Program-made: the position numbers and the translations under genes
The notes under the pieces: model-generated
The model's database searches: none
Told to the model about the DNA's origin: nothing
The model's input: only the letters and a program-made list of their open reading frames with translations
Assembly (NCBI RefSeq): GCF_014107495.1
Contig: NZ_CP041969.1
Location: 434,001 to 498,000 of the forward strand
Reading direction: 5' to 3'
DNA from: Cohnella cholangitidis
GTDB taxonomy: Bacteria; Bacillota; Bacilli; Paenibacillales; Paenibacillaceae
DNA length: 64,000 nucleotides
Part shown: positions 29,459-38,869 of the stretch, piece by piece
Position numbering within the stretch: the stretch's first letter is position 1
How the letters are laid out: each line of letters opens with the position of its first letter

Positions 29459-30205
29459 TCAAGTATTGAAGCTGGTCAACAGAGACTTAACGACTAGATA
29501 CCAACCGTCGACAAGCACAAAGAGCAATATCTTGAACGGAAGCGAAATCATAACAGGCGGAAGCATCATCATCCCCATGGCCATCAACGTGCTGGCCACA
29601 ACCATATCAATAATGAGAAACGGAATGAAAATCATAAACCCCATCTGAAATGCCGTCTTTAACTCGCTGATGGCATAAGCAGGTACAAGGACGGTAATCG
29701 GAATGTCTTGATAGGTTTCCGGTTTCTCGGTTTTCGTATAGTTCATGAACAAGAGCAAATCCTTTTCACGCGTATGTTTATACATGAACTCCTTCATCGG
29801 TACGCTCGCTTTTTGCAGAGCATCAGTTTGACTGATCTCCCCGGCTAGATAGGGCTTAAGAGCCGTTTCGTTAACTTGGGAGAACGTAGGAGCCATAATG
29901 AATAACGTCATGAATAAGGCCAATCCGATCAACACCTGATTCGGAGGCATCTGCTGCGTACCAAGCGAAGTCCGGACAAAGCCTAGCACGATAACGATTC
30001 TTGTAAAGCTTGTCATCAATACAAGTATCGCGGGTGCCAGACTGAGCACGGTAATGAGAAGGAGCATAGATAATGCCGAAGCCCCTACCGGCTCAGACCC
30101 ATCGCCGAGAGTAACTCCGATTATGGGATCGGCGAAGGCAGATGCCTGAAATCCGATCAAGAGAGTCTGCAACGCAACAAAGCTGTAAAGTATTTTTTTT
30201 CTCAT
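29459..30205 (-). CDS. fliP: Flagellar export gate protein FliP
   Basis: 248 residues. A cleavable signal peptide (about 1-25, ending ASAFA) and four membrane helices. Signature LMTSFTRIVIVLGFVRTSLGTQQMPPNQV is followed by the long extracellular loop and FLIIDMVVASTLMAMGMMMLPP. It overlaps fliO by 4 bp. Confidence 0.95.
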   Translation of the reverse strand: MRKKILYSFVALQTLLIGFQASAFADPIIGVTLGDGSEPVGASALSMLLLITVLSLAPAILVLMTSFTRIVIVLGFVRTSLGTQQMPPNQVLIGLALFMTLFIMAPTFSQVNETALKPYLAGEISQTDALQKASVPMKEFMYKHTREKDLLLFMNYTKTEKPETYQDIPITVLVPAYAISELKTAFQMGFMIFIPFLIIDMVVASTLMAMGMMMLPPVMISLPFKILLFVLVDGWYLVVKSLLTSFNT

Positions 30206-30747
30206 CGCTTATCTGTCCGATCCCCGGAACGACTATCCTCCAGCAATTGCTCCACCCTCTGCCTTCTTTCGGAGAGCTGGCGCAGCCGGTTTTCCAACGT
30301 ATGCTCGAAGCTCGTTTGGTTTCCCGTTTCCTTGGAGGATTGAACATCGTTATGCGGATTGTTGCGTTGAGTCCATTTGCGAAGCCATTCAGGTAGAGCA
30401 GGACCGGTATTGGCCATGTTGGAATCATGTTCAGCCAGCAGAGCGGCAACGACTTCGGGCTCCGTGATGGACTCCAACAGCGTTACTTCGTCCCCAACGC
30501 CAAGTACGTATATTCGGCCATTCCATTCCACGATTTGCATCGACTTGTTCGTTCCGAGCGGAAATCCGCCAAGAGAACGAAGCGATCGATTCATTCCCCA
30601 CCCGCGATTGCGTTTGGCGAAAAACCGCAGAACCAGAACGATTAAACCGATAATAATGCCGAGGACGAATAATACCCAGATTAAATCCCACGCCGACGCT
30701 GTCGATCCCGACAGTGGAATCTCTTCAACGAGCCCGTAACTTCGCAT
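30202..30747 (-). CDS. fliO: Flagellar biosynthesis protein FliO (FliZ of Bacillus)
   Basis: 181 residues. One membrane helix (about 22-45) is followed by a cytoplasmic domain with FPLGTNKSMQIVEWNGRIYVLGVGDEVTLLESI, typical of FliO/FliZ, and a variable charged tail. It helps assemble the FliP ring. Position between cheY and fliP matches Bacillus. Confidence 0.9.
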   Translation of the reverse strand: MRSYGLVEEIPLSGSTASAWDLIWVLFVLGIIIGLIVLVLRFFAKRNRGWGMNRSLRSLGGFPLGTNKSMQIVEWNGRIYVLGVGDEVTLLESITEPEVVAALLAEHDSNMANTGPALPEWLRKWTQRNNPHNDVQSSKETGNQTSFEHTLENRLRQLSERRQRVEQLLEDSRSGDRTDKR

Positions 30748-30772
30748 GAATCTTCAACGCTCCTGACTTTGT

Positions 30773-31135
30773 TTAACCCAGTGTTTTCTTGATCGCTTCG
30801 ATTACGCGATCCGCTTGGAATGGTTTCACGATAAAATCTTTAGCTCCGGCTTGAATCGCGTCGATAACCATAGCTTGTTGCCCCATTGCGGAACACATAA
30901 TGACTTTGGCGTTCGAATCCAGCTTGCGAATTTCTTTTAACGCCGTGATGCCGTCCATCTCAGGCATCGTAATATCCATGGTGATCAAATCAGGATTGAA
31001 CTCTTTATATTTCTCGATAGCTTGCGCACCGTCTTGTGCTTCCCCAACTACCTCGTAACCATTTTTCGTCAAAATATCCCGGATCATCATGCGCATGAAT
31101 GCTGCGTCGTCTACGATGAGAATGCGATTTGCCAT
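30773..31135 (-). CDS. cheY: Chemotaxis response regulator CheY
   Basis: 120 residues, a single receiver domain with the acidic pair DD at 9-10, phospho-acceptor Asp54 (MDITMPEMDG), Ser/Thr near 84 (CSAMGQQ) and Lys about 104 (FIVKPFQ). In this lineage CheY-P binds FliM and promotes smooth swimming. A GGGAGGAAATAGAAA site precedes the ATG. Confidence 0.96.
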   Translation of the reverse strand: MANRILIVDDAAFMRMMIRDILTKNGYEVVGEAQDGAQAIEKYKEFNPDLITMDITMPEMDGITALKEIRKLDSNAKVIMCSAMGQQAMVIDAIQAGAKDFIVKPFQADRVIEAIKKTLG

Positions 31136-31157
31136 TTTCTATTTCCTCCCGATATGC

Positions 31158-32362
31158 TTATTGGATTTTTTGGACGCGGTCCCATTGACTGACGATATCG
31201 GTGACGCGTACACCGAAATTTTCGTCGATTACGACGACCTCGCCTTTGGCGATCAATTTGTTATTCACTAAGATGTCTACAGGCTCGCCGGCTAACTTGT
31301 CCAGTTCGATAATCGAGCCTTGGGACAGCTCTAGAATATCTTTAATTTGTTTCTGAGTACGCCCAAGCTCAACCGTTACCTTCAGAGGAATATCCAGCAA
31401 CAAATTCAGATTTGTTTCGTCCCCTTGCGAATACGCTGCACCTTGGAAATTGGCAAATTGAACCGGATTAACGTTCACGTTTCGATTCACTCCCCCTCCT
31501 AAAGTCTGAGGATGGCTAGGTACAGGCGCGCATAAGTTGGCGGAGCATGATGTACTGGCGGTGCCGGTTGCGCTGGCGGCGGCGTCGGTGCCGCATAAGC
31601 AGCCGCTGGTGGCGCAGACTGCGGTGCCGGTTGCGCGGCTTGCTGTGGAGCAGGCTCTTCGGAAGCGCCTCCCATTAAGGAACGAACAAGTTCTTTAGCG
31701 AAAGGTACGGCTATCAGCTGCATGATCGACGAATCGATCAAATCTCCGATTTTGAGCCGGAACGAGATTTTGACGAACACGCTCTCTTGAGGAATGTTGC
31801 TAATGCCCGAATTGTTGCGCACGTCCATAATATCGATGCCCGGAGGAGAAATATTTACCATACGGTTAAATATCGTAGACATGGATGTAGCGGACGAACC
31901 CATCATTTGATTCATCGCTTCTTGAACGGCGCTGACATGAATTTCATTCAGCTCTTCCGAAGTAACGTTCCCTTCGCCGCCAAGCATCAAATCCGCAATG
32001 ACTTGCGCGTCATGGGATTTAATGACGAGTGAGTTAATCCCTTCGAAGCCTTCCACGTAGCTCACGTGTACCGCGACATGAGGTTTTGGAAATTCGGATT
32101 CAAACTGATCTCTGGCAATCGCCGAAACGGTAGGAGTAGTGATATCTACTTTTTTACCGAGCAGTGTCGATAATGCCGTCGCCGCGCTTCCGAATGTGAT
32201 ATTGCCGATTTCTCCAAGCGCATCCTGTTCTAGCGGCGTCAGATAGTCGCTAATGGCGGGTACGCCGCCGGATGAAGTCCCTGGCGACTCTTCTTCTCCG
32301 CCAGAGGATTGATTCAATAACGCGTCAATCTCTTCTTGCGATAAATAGTCTTTACTCGTCAT
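31158..32362 (-). CDS. fliY: Flagellar switch protein and CheY-P phosphatase FliY, interrupted by a one-base deletion
   Basis: Domains in order: N-terminal CheY-binding peptide [12 protein letters not shown]; CheC-like phosphatase domain with [16 protein letters not shown] and [18 protein letters not shown]; a Pro/Ala/Gln-rich linker; and a FliN domain ending at 31158 ([16 protein letters not shown]). The first frame stops at 31499. Adding one base near 31525-31531 joins PPTYA to [17 protein letters not shown] with no stop. The FliN domain has an apparent GTG start at 31490, but I read it as internal. Start is ATG 32362 or 32371; both overlap fliM. Confidence 0.88.
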
Positions 32363-33353
32363 GGATTTCATCTACTCCTTCGCTGACGATCTCTTGAATC
32401 TGAATCGCCATCTTATCTCGCACGGTGCCTGGGCTGGCAATAAATTTCACCTTATCCCCAACCTTCACTTCCAGGCCTTCGGCCGTAGGTTTATGTAAGG
32501 CAATGACATCCCCGATGTTCAGGTTCAGAAATTCCTGTACGGAAATTCTGGAATGGCCTAGCTCTGCGATAATCGGCAATTTGGCCTTGTTAACCCGCTG
32601 TTCAAGCATCAACTGTTCTTCAGGCGCCCTCGTCTTCTTCTGGGACACGAACCAGTGATGCACGGACAATCTCGGCATGATCGGTTCGATAACGACGTGA
32701 GGAATACATAGATTGATCATCCCGGTCGTCTCTCCGATTTTCGTACTGAGAGATATAAGCGCGATCGTCTCGTTCGGGGATACGATTTGCATAAACTGCG
32801 GATTCGTCTCTAAAGCTTCAAGGCGCGGTTGTACATCCAAAATCGTCTTCCAAGCTTCTTGCAAGCTCTCCAGCGCCCTGCTGAAGATTTTCTCCATGAT
32901 GATCGTTTCGATCTCCGTTAAGCTGCCGATTTTGCTCGGAGCGCTGCCGCCGCCGCCTAATAGCCTATCCAACATGGCAAACGCTACGTTGGGATGTACC
33001 TCTAGAACCATTCGACCTTCAAGCGGTTCTGCTTCGAAAATGTTCAAAATCGTCATCTTAGGGATGGAGCGAATAAATTCGTCATAGGGTAGCTGTTCTA
33101 CTTGAACGACGCTAATCTGAACGAACGTTCGGAGCTGAGCAGAGAAATATGTGGTCAAAAATCTAGCAAAGTTTTCGTGTATGCGGGTTAAGCTGCGGAT
33201 ATGATCTTTCGAAAAACGAGTGGCGCGTTTGAAATCATACGCACGGACCTTTTTCTGGGTATCCTCTTTTTTGAGCTCTTCCGCATCCATTTCTCCTGAC
33301 GAGAGCGCCGCCAACAACGCATCGATCTCATTCTGCGAAAGTACATCTACCAA
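32352..33353 (-). CDS. fliM: Flagellar motor switch protein FliM
   Basis: About 333 residues. It begins VDVLSQNEIDALLAALSSG, the CheY-P binding peptide. The likely start is TTG at 33353, 7-8 nt after AAAGGGG; a GTG at 33362 is the alternative. The middle CheC-like domain lacks phosphatase residues, and the C-terminal FliN-like domain follows (VNKAKLPIIAELGHSRISVQEFLNL). It transmits the CheY-P signal to FliG. Confidence 0.95.
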   Translation of the reverse strand: MVDVLSQNEIDALLAALSSGEMDAEELKKEDTQKKVRAYDFKRATRFSKDHIRSLTRIHENFARFLTTYFSAQLRTFVQISVVQVEQLPYDEFIRSIPKMTILNIFEAEPLEGRMVLEVHPNVAFAMLDRLLGGGGSAPSKIGSLTEIETIIMEKIFSRALESLQEAWKTILDVQPRLEALETNPQFMQIVSPNETIALISLSTKIGETTGMINLCIPHVVIEPIMPRLSVHHWFVSQKKTRAPEEQLMLEQRVNKAKLPIIAELGHSRISVQEFLNLNIGDVIALHKPTAEGLEVKVGDKVKFIASPGTVRDKMAIQIQEIVSEGVDEIHDE

Positions 33354-33453
33354 ATCTCTCACCCCTTTCTTAAACCATTACGAAACTGATGTTGTTTGCG
33401 TCAAAGGTCAAAATGATCTACCCATCCATTGAAATAGCATTGGATTTTCTTTA

Positions 33454-33936
33454 TTAAACAGGCATCATCACAAATCCCGTAATGCCGACATTCAACAGCT
33501 TTCCATCCGACAACACATCGTTGATGGAATTTATAAGCCCTGCCGTCAATTGGTCTTTGCCTTTGGTACCGTTCATTTCGTCTGGGGTCATAACCCATAA
33601 AGCGCGGTTAATGATCGGTTTAACTTTGCTTTCCTTGATCTTGTCGAACTCTTCCTTTGCTTTCTCGTTTTCGAGTTGGAACGAGAAGCTAATTTGCACG
33701 ACATAATCCGTGTCGGCGAGGTTTGTTCTAATATCAATTAATTCGGATGTGACTTTAACCATTTCATCCGCAGATATTGGCTCGACTTGCACACTGCCGG
33801 CAGCTTCCTTCGCGACTTGTTCTGGATCATCCGATTTCTTGTCCCCGAACAGGTTAGTTGCGAAGTAAAACGTGACAATGACAATTAACGTAATCGCCAA
33901 TAATAGCGAAACGAGCCATGGCAACAATTTTCTCAT
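33454..33936 (-). CDS. fliL: Flagellar basal body-associated protein FliL
   Basis: 160 residues with one N-terminal membrane helix (LLPWLVSLLLAITLIVIVTFYF) and a periplasmic-type domain rich in charged residues. FliL sits around the stator and supports torque. It overlaps flbD by 4 bp. Confidence 0.92.
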   Translation of the reverse strand: MRKLLPWLVSLLLAITLIVIVTFYFATNLFGDKKSDDPEQVAKEAAGSVQVEPISADEMVKVTSELIDIRTNLADTDYVVQISFSFQLENEKAKEEFDKIKESKVKPIINRALWVMTPDEMNGTKGKDQLTAGLINSINDVLSDGKLLNVGITGFVMMPV

Positions 33937-34166
33937 GACGTAGCTCCCTCCGATTGCGTGTCCACTGGGCTTGTAACCGCCGCTAGCACACCGATACTGC
34001 GTAGGTAATGCCGGATAGCCCGGATTACATCCGAAGAATTTTCAATAACGATGAATTTCTTTCCAGTCGTAAGCGTAATAATCGTGTCTGGCGTATCTTC
34101 TACCGTTTCGATCAATAAGGCATTGATATGAAACTTACTGCCGTTAAGGCGCGTGACATAAATCAT
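33933..34166 (-). CDS. flbD: FlbD/SwrD family small flagellar protein
   Basis: 77 residues: MIYVTRLNGSKFHINALLIETVE then TIITLTTGKKFIVIENSSDVI, the standard FlbD pattern. The B. subtilis orthologue (YlzI/SwrD) increases flagellar power for swarming. It lies between flgE and fliL as in Bacillus. Confidence 0.92.
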   Translation of the reverse strand: MIYVTRLNGSKFHINALLIETVEDTPDTIITLTTGKKFIVIENSSDVIRAIRHYLRSIGVLAAVTSPVDTQSEGATS

Positions 34167-34179
34167 TACAGGGCCTCCC

Positions 34180-34222
34180 CTAAGCTGCCAAGGGGAGAGC
34201 TAAGCTCTCCCAAGGCAGGAGA
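34180..34222 (-). repeat. Large imperfect palindrome in the flgE-flbD gap
   Basis: On the minus strand CTGCC-tt-GGGAGAGC, loop TTA, then GCTCTCCC-ctt-GGCAG. The 8-bp inner stem is perfect and is extended by 5 bp after an internal loop. No T-tract follows, so it is more likely an mRNA processing or stability hairpin than a terminator. Confidence 0.85.
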
Positions 34223-34229
34223 TCAATAA

Positions 34230-35057
34230 CTATCGTTTAAGGTTAACGACTTCTTGTAAAATATCGTCCGATGTCGTGATAATTCTGGAGTTCGCTTGGA
34301 ATCCGCGTTGCGCGACGATCATTTCCGTGAACTCGTTCGTCAAATCGACATTGGACATTTCAAGCTGACCGGTAATGATTGCTCCAGTACCTGTTTCAAG
34401 GTTGGCTGCTGTTCCAACAATCAGCTCGCTTTCGGCGTTGGCATTCGGAGTCATGCGGTACAAGTTGCCTCCCACTTTCTCCAAACCGCTCGGGTTAACG
34501 ACTTTCGCTACACCGACCTGGAATTCCGTAGGCGTTGCAATTCCATCTTGGTCAATCGAAATGATTGTTCCGTCTTGAGCGATAGAGAACGCGGTCACTC
34601 CTTCATCAAGAACGATCGGTTGGCCTTCGCCATCGTCGCCGGAGAGCACGAACATTCCATCCGCATTGACAAGTTGACGGTTAGCGTCAAGCGTGAAGTT
34701 ACCAGAGCGAGTCAAATATCTTGGACCGTCCGCGCTCGGACTTACGACGAAAAATCCATCGCCATCAATACGAAGATCCGTTGAGCTTCCGGTAGTCATC
34801 GCGCTACCAGGCGTATGCATCGTATCGATGGAAGCGATCGACACCCCTAGGCCGATTTGTTTGGCATTAACGCCTCCGGATTCACCTTCAACCGGCGCCG
34901 TTACTCCTGACATCGATTGGCTCAAGATATCCTTAAACATCACTCGACCAGCTTTGAATCCTACTGTGTTTACATTTGCGATGTTATTACCGATAACGTC
35001 AAGCTTCGTTTGAAACCCGCGCATACCGGAGACACCAGAGTACATAGAACGCAACAT
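34230..35057 (-). CDS. flgE: Flagellar hook protein FlgE (short, FlgG-like form)
   Basis: 275 residues. N-terminal rod/hook motif MLRSMYSGVSGMRGFQTKLD, then VIGNNIANVNTVGFKAGR, and the C-terminal LTNEFTEMIVAQRGFQANSRII. The short middle part resembles FlgG, as in B. subtilis FlgE. Location after flgD and before flbD, and the hook-scaffold context, support FlgE rather than FlgG. Confidence 0.88.
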   Translation of the reverse strand: MLRSMYSGVSGMRGFQTKLDVIGNNIANVNTVGFKAGRVMFKDILSQSMSGVTAPVEGESGGVNAKQIGLGVSIASIDTMHTPGSAMTTGSSTDLRIDGDGFFVVSPSADGPRYLTRSGNFTLDANRQLVNADGMFVLSGDDGEGQPIVLDEGVTAFSIAQDGTIISIDQDGIATPTEFQVGVAKVVNPSGLEKVGGNLYRMTPNANAESELIVGTAANLETGTGAIITGQLEMSNVDLTNEFTEMIVAQRGFQANSRIITTSDDILQEVVNLKR

Positions 35058-35149
35058 GAAATGTCTACCTCCATAAATTTGGTGGAATAGAGCCGCTTCA
35101 ATCGGTCGGCGGCTTAGGGCTTCCTAAGTAGGACCAGCCCGGTTTAACG

Positions 35150-35536
35150 TTAGCTGACAACGACGGCGCTATCGATTTGCGTGAAAATATGTTCTTTCAT
35201 CGAATTGCCGTCCATCGCGGTAACGACGGTTCGATTCGGCACATTTACGATCATCGCGATATCCCGAAACAACACCAGAGAATCCTTCGCGCCTTTCGCA
35301 GCGGCTTGTTCAACCGCATCGGCAATTTTCGTCAACTGCTCCGGCTGCAATGAAATGCCTCTTTGCTGCAACCGTTGCTCGGCGTGGTGACTGAACTTCA
35401 GCTGTTGTTGACTAAGTAAGTCGCGGAATGAAGCCGTCTCCGGATACTCCTGCTTATTCCGGTTGATGTTGCGATTGCCTTGAATCGGTCCCGTAAGTCC
35501 CGTTGAAAGATGTCCAACGAGCATCCGGTCACTCAT
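35150..35536 (-). CDS. TIGR02530-type flagellar operon protein
   Basis: 128 residues. The conserved segment is FSHHAEQRLQQRGISLQPEQLTKI followed by DSLVLFRDIAMIVNVPNRTVVTAMDG. This matches my memory of the TIGR02530 family, found between flgD and flgE in Firmicutes. Function is not established. It overlaps flgD by 8 bp. Confidence 0.85.
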   Translation of the reverse strand: MSDRMLVGHLSTGLTGPIQGNRNINRNKQEYPETASFRDLLSQQQLKFSHHAEQRLQQRGISLQPEQLTKIADAVEQAAAKGAKDSLVLFRDIAMIVNVPNRTVVTAMDGNSMKEHIFTQIDSAVVVS

Positions 35537-35993
35537 TTCCCGTCGCCTCCGATTCGCTGTCTTCAGACGGTTCAGAGATCGACGTTATTTCTTCCATTGG
35601 GACTTCCTTATCCTCGACCTTGACGTATTGAACGCCGTCGCGCCACAGCACGGAGTTAACGGTACCGTGATACTCCACCACTCCGGCATCCGTTTCAGTC
35701 AGCCAAGAAACTTCCTTGCCGATTAAACCGGCAGCCATCCCCGCGGATTGTTTAAGCGCGACCAGTTCCTTGGTCATGTTCATCGTTTGTTCCAAGGACG
35801 AGAATTGCGCCATTTGCGCGATAAACTCCTTATCTTGCAAAGGCTGCATTGGATCTTGGTTACGCAATTGCGTGACTAAGATTTGTAGAAACTGGTCTTT
35901 GCCCAGCTCCTTCACGGGTTTTCTCGCCGCCGCTTGAACGTTCTGCGAAGAATAATACGGCCATACATTCGAACTCCCGATACTATCAGCCAC
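35529..35993 (-). CDS. flgD: Flagellar hook capping protein FlgD
   Basis: The probable start is GTG at 35993 (then ADSIGSSNVWPYY), 7 nt after AAGGAGGTG; TTG at 36011 is in frame but overlaps that site. About 154 residues. The FlgD signature is DQFLQILVTQLRNQDPMQP, then KEFIAQMAQFSSLEQ. It caps the growing hook. Confidence 0.94.
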   Translation of the reverse strand: MADSIGSSNVWPYYSSQNVQAAARKPVKELGKDQFLQILVTQLRNQDPMQPLQDKEFIAQMAQFSSLEQTMNMTKELVALKQSAGMAAGLIGKEVSWLTETDAGVVEYHGTVNSVLWRDGVQYVKVEDKEVPMEEITSISEPSEDSESEATGNE

Positions 35994-36017
35994 AGAATTC
36001 ACCTCCTTCAACCGGAA

Positions 36018-37417
36018 TTACGCTGTGACGTTAATCGAGCTTCCGTAACCGAATTCCTTAAGGGAAGAGTTACGTTCCAGCTCGGCGGCGAATACGGCAG
36101 GATCCTCGATTGCATCTCCATTGCCGTTGCCATTGTTGCCGTTGCCGTTTCTAGCATTCGAATGACGTTGCTCTTGGTGCATAAACGCAGTACTTGCCGA
36201 GTTAGCAGGTTGCTGCACAACCTCCAAACGTTCAACCTGCAAGCCCTGACCGTTTAATGCGGCTCTAAGCTGCGACATTTGATTTTCTAGAAGATCGCGA
36301 GCAGCCGGGTTTTCCGTAACGAATTGGGCAGTCAGCTGGCCGTTCTGCATGACGATACGAATGTCGACTTGACCAAGATGTTCGGGAGTGAGCGTAAGCT
36401 TCGCTTCGGATGTTCCGTTTCCTTGGATTAACTGGAATTGCTTCACTAAGAACTTCTCCATCTGCGATGCAAACTGCTGTACCGGAACTTGTGCCGCAAC
36501 GACGGTTTACCCGTCTGCAATTCGGCATTCGTCGTTACGTCGTTCTGCAAGAACGTCCATGCCGGCTGTGAACCCGATTGACTCGCTTCACCGGAGGCTG
36601 CGGCGCTAGTGACCACGGCAGGTTGACTGTTCGAGGCTTCGTTCTCGGCTACTTCAGTAACGTTAAACCGCCAAACCGGATCGCGGAGAGCTTGAACGGA
36701 TCTGCGCTCCTGAACCACGACGGCTGTCTGCGTTACCGCATCTTTCGTTGCAGAAACGGAGTCGACAGCTGCTTTATTAGGAGTAGCAGTCTGTACGCCT
36801 TCAGCACTGTCTTCTTGAGCAGCTCCTTGACTCACGGCTTGATTACTCTGCGTTTTGGCTGTAATCGAATCCAACAAAGCTTTAAGCTGACCGGCAAAGT
36901 TCGTCGCTAACGGTACGTTCTCATCGCTTGAAGCTATGACAGCGGCAAGCTGCTGTAAAGTTTCCCGCAACGAACGCACGATAGGTTTCGAATCGACGGA
37001 TACCGGATCCGTCGTTGTAAGCGGATCCGCCTGCGCAGATTGGTTCTGGCCGATTTGTTGAAGCAAGCTTTGGAATGCAGCTAACAGTTCGGCAAGCTGA
37101 GATTGTACGTCCGACGTAAGAGAACTCAGATCGGATTGTTCTAGCTGCTCCAGCTGTTCGACTAAGCCGGCGAGCATCTCCAATAAATCCTGGGATTGCT
37201 CAGCGCTTGCATCTAACCCCAATTGGCCTAGCAATCCTGCTAATCCTACCGGCAATGACAATCCGTTGCTTACCGTCGCCGTATTGCTGGTACCATCGAT
37301 CGCTTGCACCAGCGCGCCCGCGAATCCGCTTCCCGTTGCAGAGCCTGCGGCGGAACCAGAAGTCGATGCTGCCACCTTACCCGTAGAGATTGGCGAAGAT
37401 GAGATAGCCATGTTCAT
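36018..37417 (-). CDS. fliK: Flagellar hook-length control protein FliK, interrupted by a one-base deletion
   Basis: The N-terminal part (from 37417) is Ser/Ala/Gln-rich and low-complexity, typical of the FliK ruler. The C-terminal substrate-switch domain (to 36018) has LTLTPEHLGQVDIRIVMQNGQ and a late Asn/Gly-rich stretch (NGNGNNGNGNGD). The first frame stops at 36446 after a nonsense tail RHKFRYSSLHRR. With one base restored near 36503-36509 the frame continues as VVAAQVPVQQFASQMEKFLV. The ATG at 36461 inside the second half is therefore internal. Confidence 0.88.
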
Positions 37418-37456
37418 TTGTTTTCACCTCCTTTCAATAGGCAGGTACAAAACGAA

Positions 37457-38367
37457 TTAAGGATTAGCCGGCATGAGCTTGCTGACTAGATTAGCCGTAG
37501 CCTTCTTATCGAGCTCTGACATCGATGACAAAATATCCGAGCGAGAGCATCGTCCAACACGCTAAGAATTCGCAGCACTTTACTCTGATTCGTTCCTGCC
37601 AACTGCAACAACAAAGTCGCCGCATTGCTAGGCTTCATCGAGGAGAAAGTTCTATTTAGCTCCGCGGTATCCAGCGTCGAAGATTGCTCGCCTGCCTTAA
37701 GCTCCAATTCCTTAACGCGAGATTGCAAGGCGGAAATTTCGCGGTTGTCCACCGTTTCGGAATCCTTAAGCTTCATCGTAACGTCGGCCGCTTTTTTCGG
37801 AGTCATGCGTTCGAGCACTCGTCCGCGTTCGGTATCCGACATTTCGCCCAAAACAAGGGCGGATTCGTCCAAAGTCATATTCTCCAATATCGGAGCCGCT
37901 TTGCTTGGAGTCATTTTGCCGTACATTTGGGCTAAGGAGGAAATTCGAGCATGGTACGCATCGCTGGTAATCGTTTTTTCCGAGTTTTCTTTCGTCAATT
38001 GGTCGACTTTGCTCTGCAGATCATCGATCTGCTTTTTCTGATCGACCGTTTGTTGCGTCGCTTGCTTAAGTGCCGTTTCCCGATCCGCTAGAAGCGCGTT
38101 CAGCTCTTCTACTTTAGCTTTGGCATTGTTGACCGTCAGTTGTTCATCCGAATTGGCGCCCGGCACGGCAGGCTCGTCCGGATCCGGAACGATCGATTTA
38201 ACGACGGGAATTTTATTCCCGATCTCAAGCGCCGCATTCCGCCATTCCTTATTGAACATCAACAGCAATATGCCTAGCAATACAGCGGTAAACAAGATCG
38301 GGGTAACAAAAAAGAGAAATCGTTCGAAGCCGCTGTAACTGCTCTTTTCTACGTCCGCGCTCGCCAC
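37457..38367 (-). CDS. motE: MotE/YlxF-family flagellar protein, interrupted by a one-base deletion
   Basis: GTG at 38367 (then ASADVEKSSYSGFERF) has GAAGGGAGGGAG upstream. One membrane helix (about 20-40), a coiled coil (VEELNALLADRETALKQATQQ...), then a MgtE-intracellular-like domain (MTPKKAADVTMKLKDS; MKPSNAATLLLQLAGTNQSKVLRILSVLDDA). The first frame runs to a stop at 37486. With one base added near 37536-37545 it reads DILSSMSELDKKATANLVSKLMPANP and stops at 37457, a natural end for the family. In Bacillus ylxF lies between fliJ and fliK. Confidence 0.85.
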
Positions 38368-38410
38368 GATTCTCCCTCCCTTCTCCTGCGATAGGTACGT
38401 GTGCTTCCAA

Positions 38411-38857
38411 TCACCCGCGAGCGGCTGACGCAGCCCGTACGATCGCGATTTCATCCAGTTCGTTCTGTTCTTTAGCAAGCCATGCGCTTCTAAAACGCTC
38501 TAGAGCGCGTTCTCTTGCATTAACCCAAACTTTCTCGTCTACCATCTTGTCCGTCAGGTGGCTTTGGCGTTTTCTAACCAACGTTTCAGCCGATCGTACG
38601 TCTTCGCGCTGCTGAGTAATTCGCTCGTCCAAAATTTCTATGTAACGGTGCAGCGTCTGCAACTCGGTCAACGGCGTCGGTCGCGCGGAGGTCTCTTGCA
38701 AAGCTTGTTCCACGCCCCGTCTCTCTTCAAACAAAAGCGCCAGTTGTTCTTCTTCTTTGCGCAATTTTCCGAGTGAAGCCGCGTATTCCCATTCGGCCAT
38801 CGATTTCTCGCTGCCCTTCAAATCAACGATCTTCTGCAAGTGATATCGAAATGACAT
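38411..38857 (-). CDS. fliJ: Flagellar export chaperone/stalk protein FliJ
   Basis: 148 residues, almost entirely coiled coil, starting MSFRYHLQKIVDLKGSEKS. FliJ links the FliI hexamer to FlhA. It lies between fliI and motE, as expected. Confidence 0.92.
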   Translation of the reverse strand: MSFRYHLQKIVDLKGSEKSMAEWEYAASLGKLRKEEEQLALLFEERRGVEQALQETSARPTPLTELQTLHRYIEILDERITQQREDVRSAETLVRKRQSHLTDKMVDEKVWVNARERALERFRSAWLAKEQNELDEIAIVRAASAARG

Positions 38858-38869
38858 AATCGCTTATTC

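Noticed and set aside
31158..31490. Separate fliN gene
   Set aside because: The reading frame continues upstream of the GTG without a stop into the FliY linker when one base is added; no separate ribosome-binding site is needed.
36265..36528. Third frame open in the fliK region
   Set aside because: Arginine- and serine-rich shadow of the FliK C-terminal domain.
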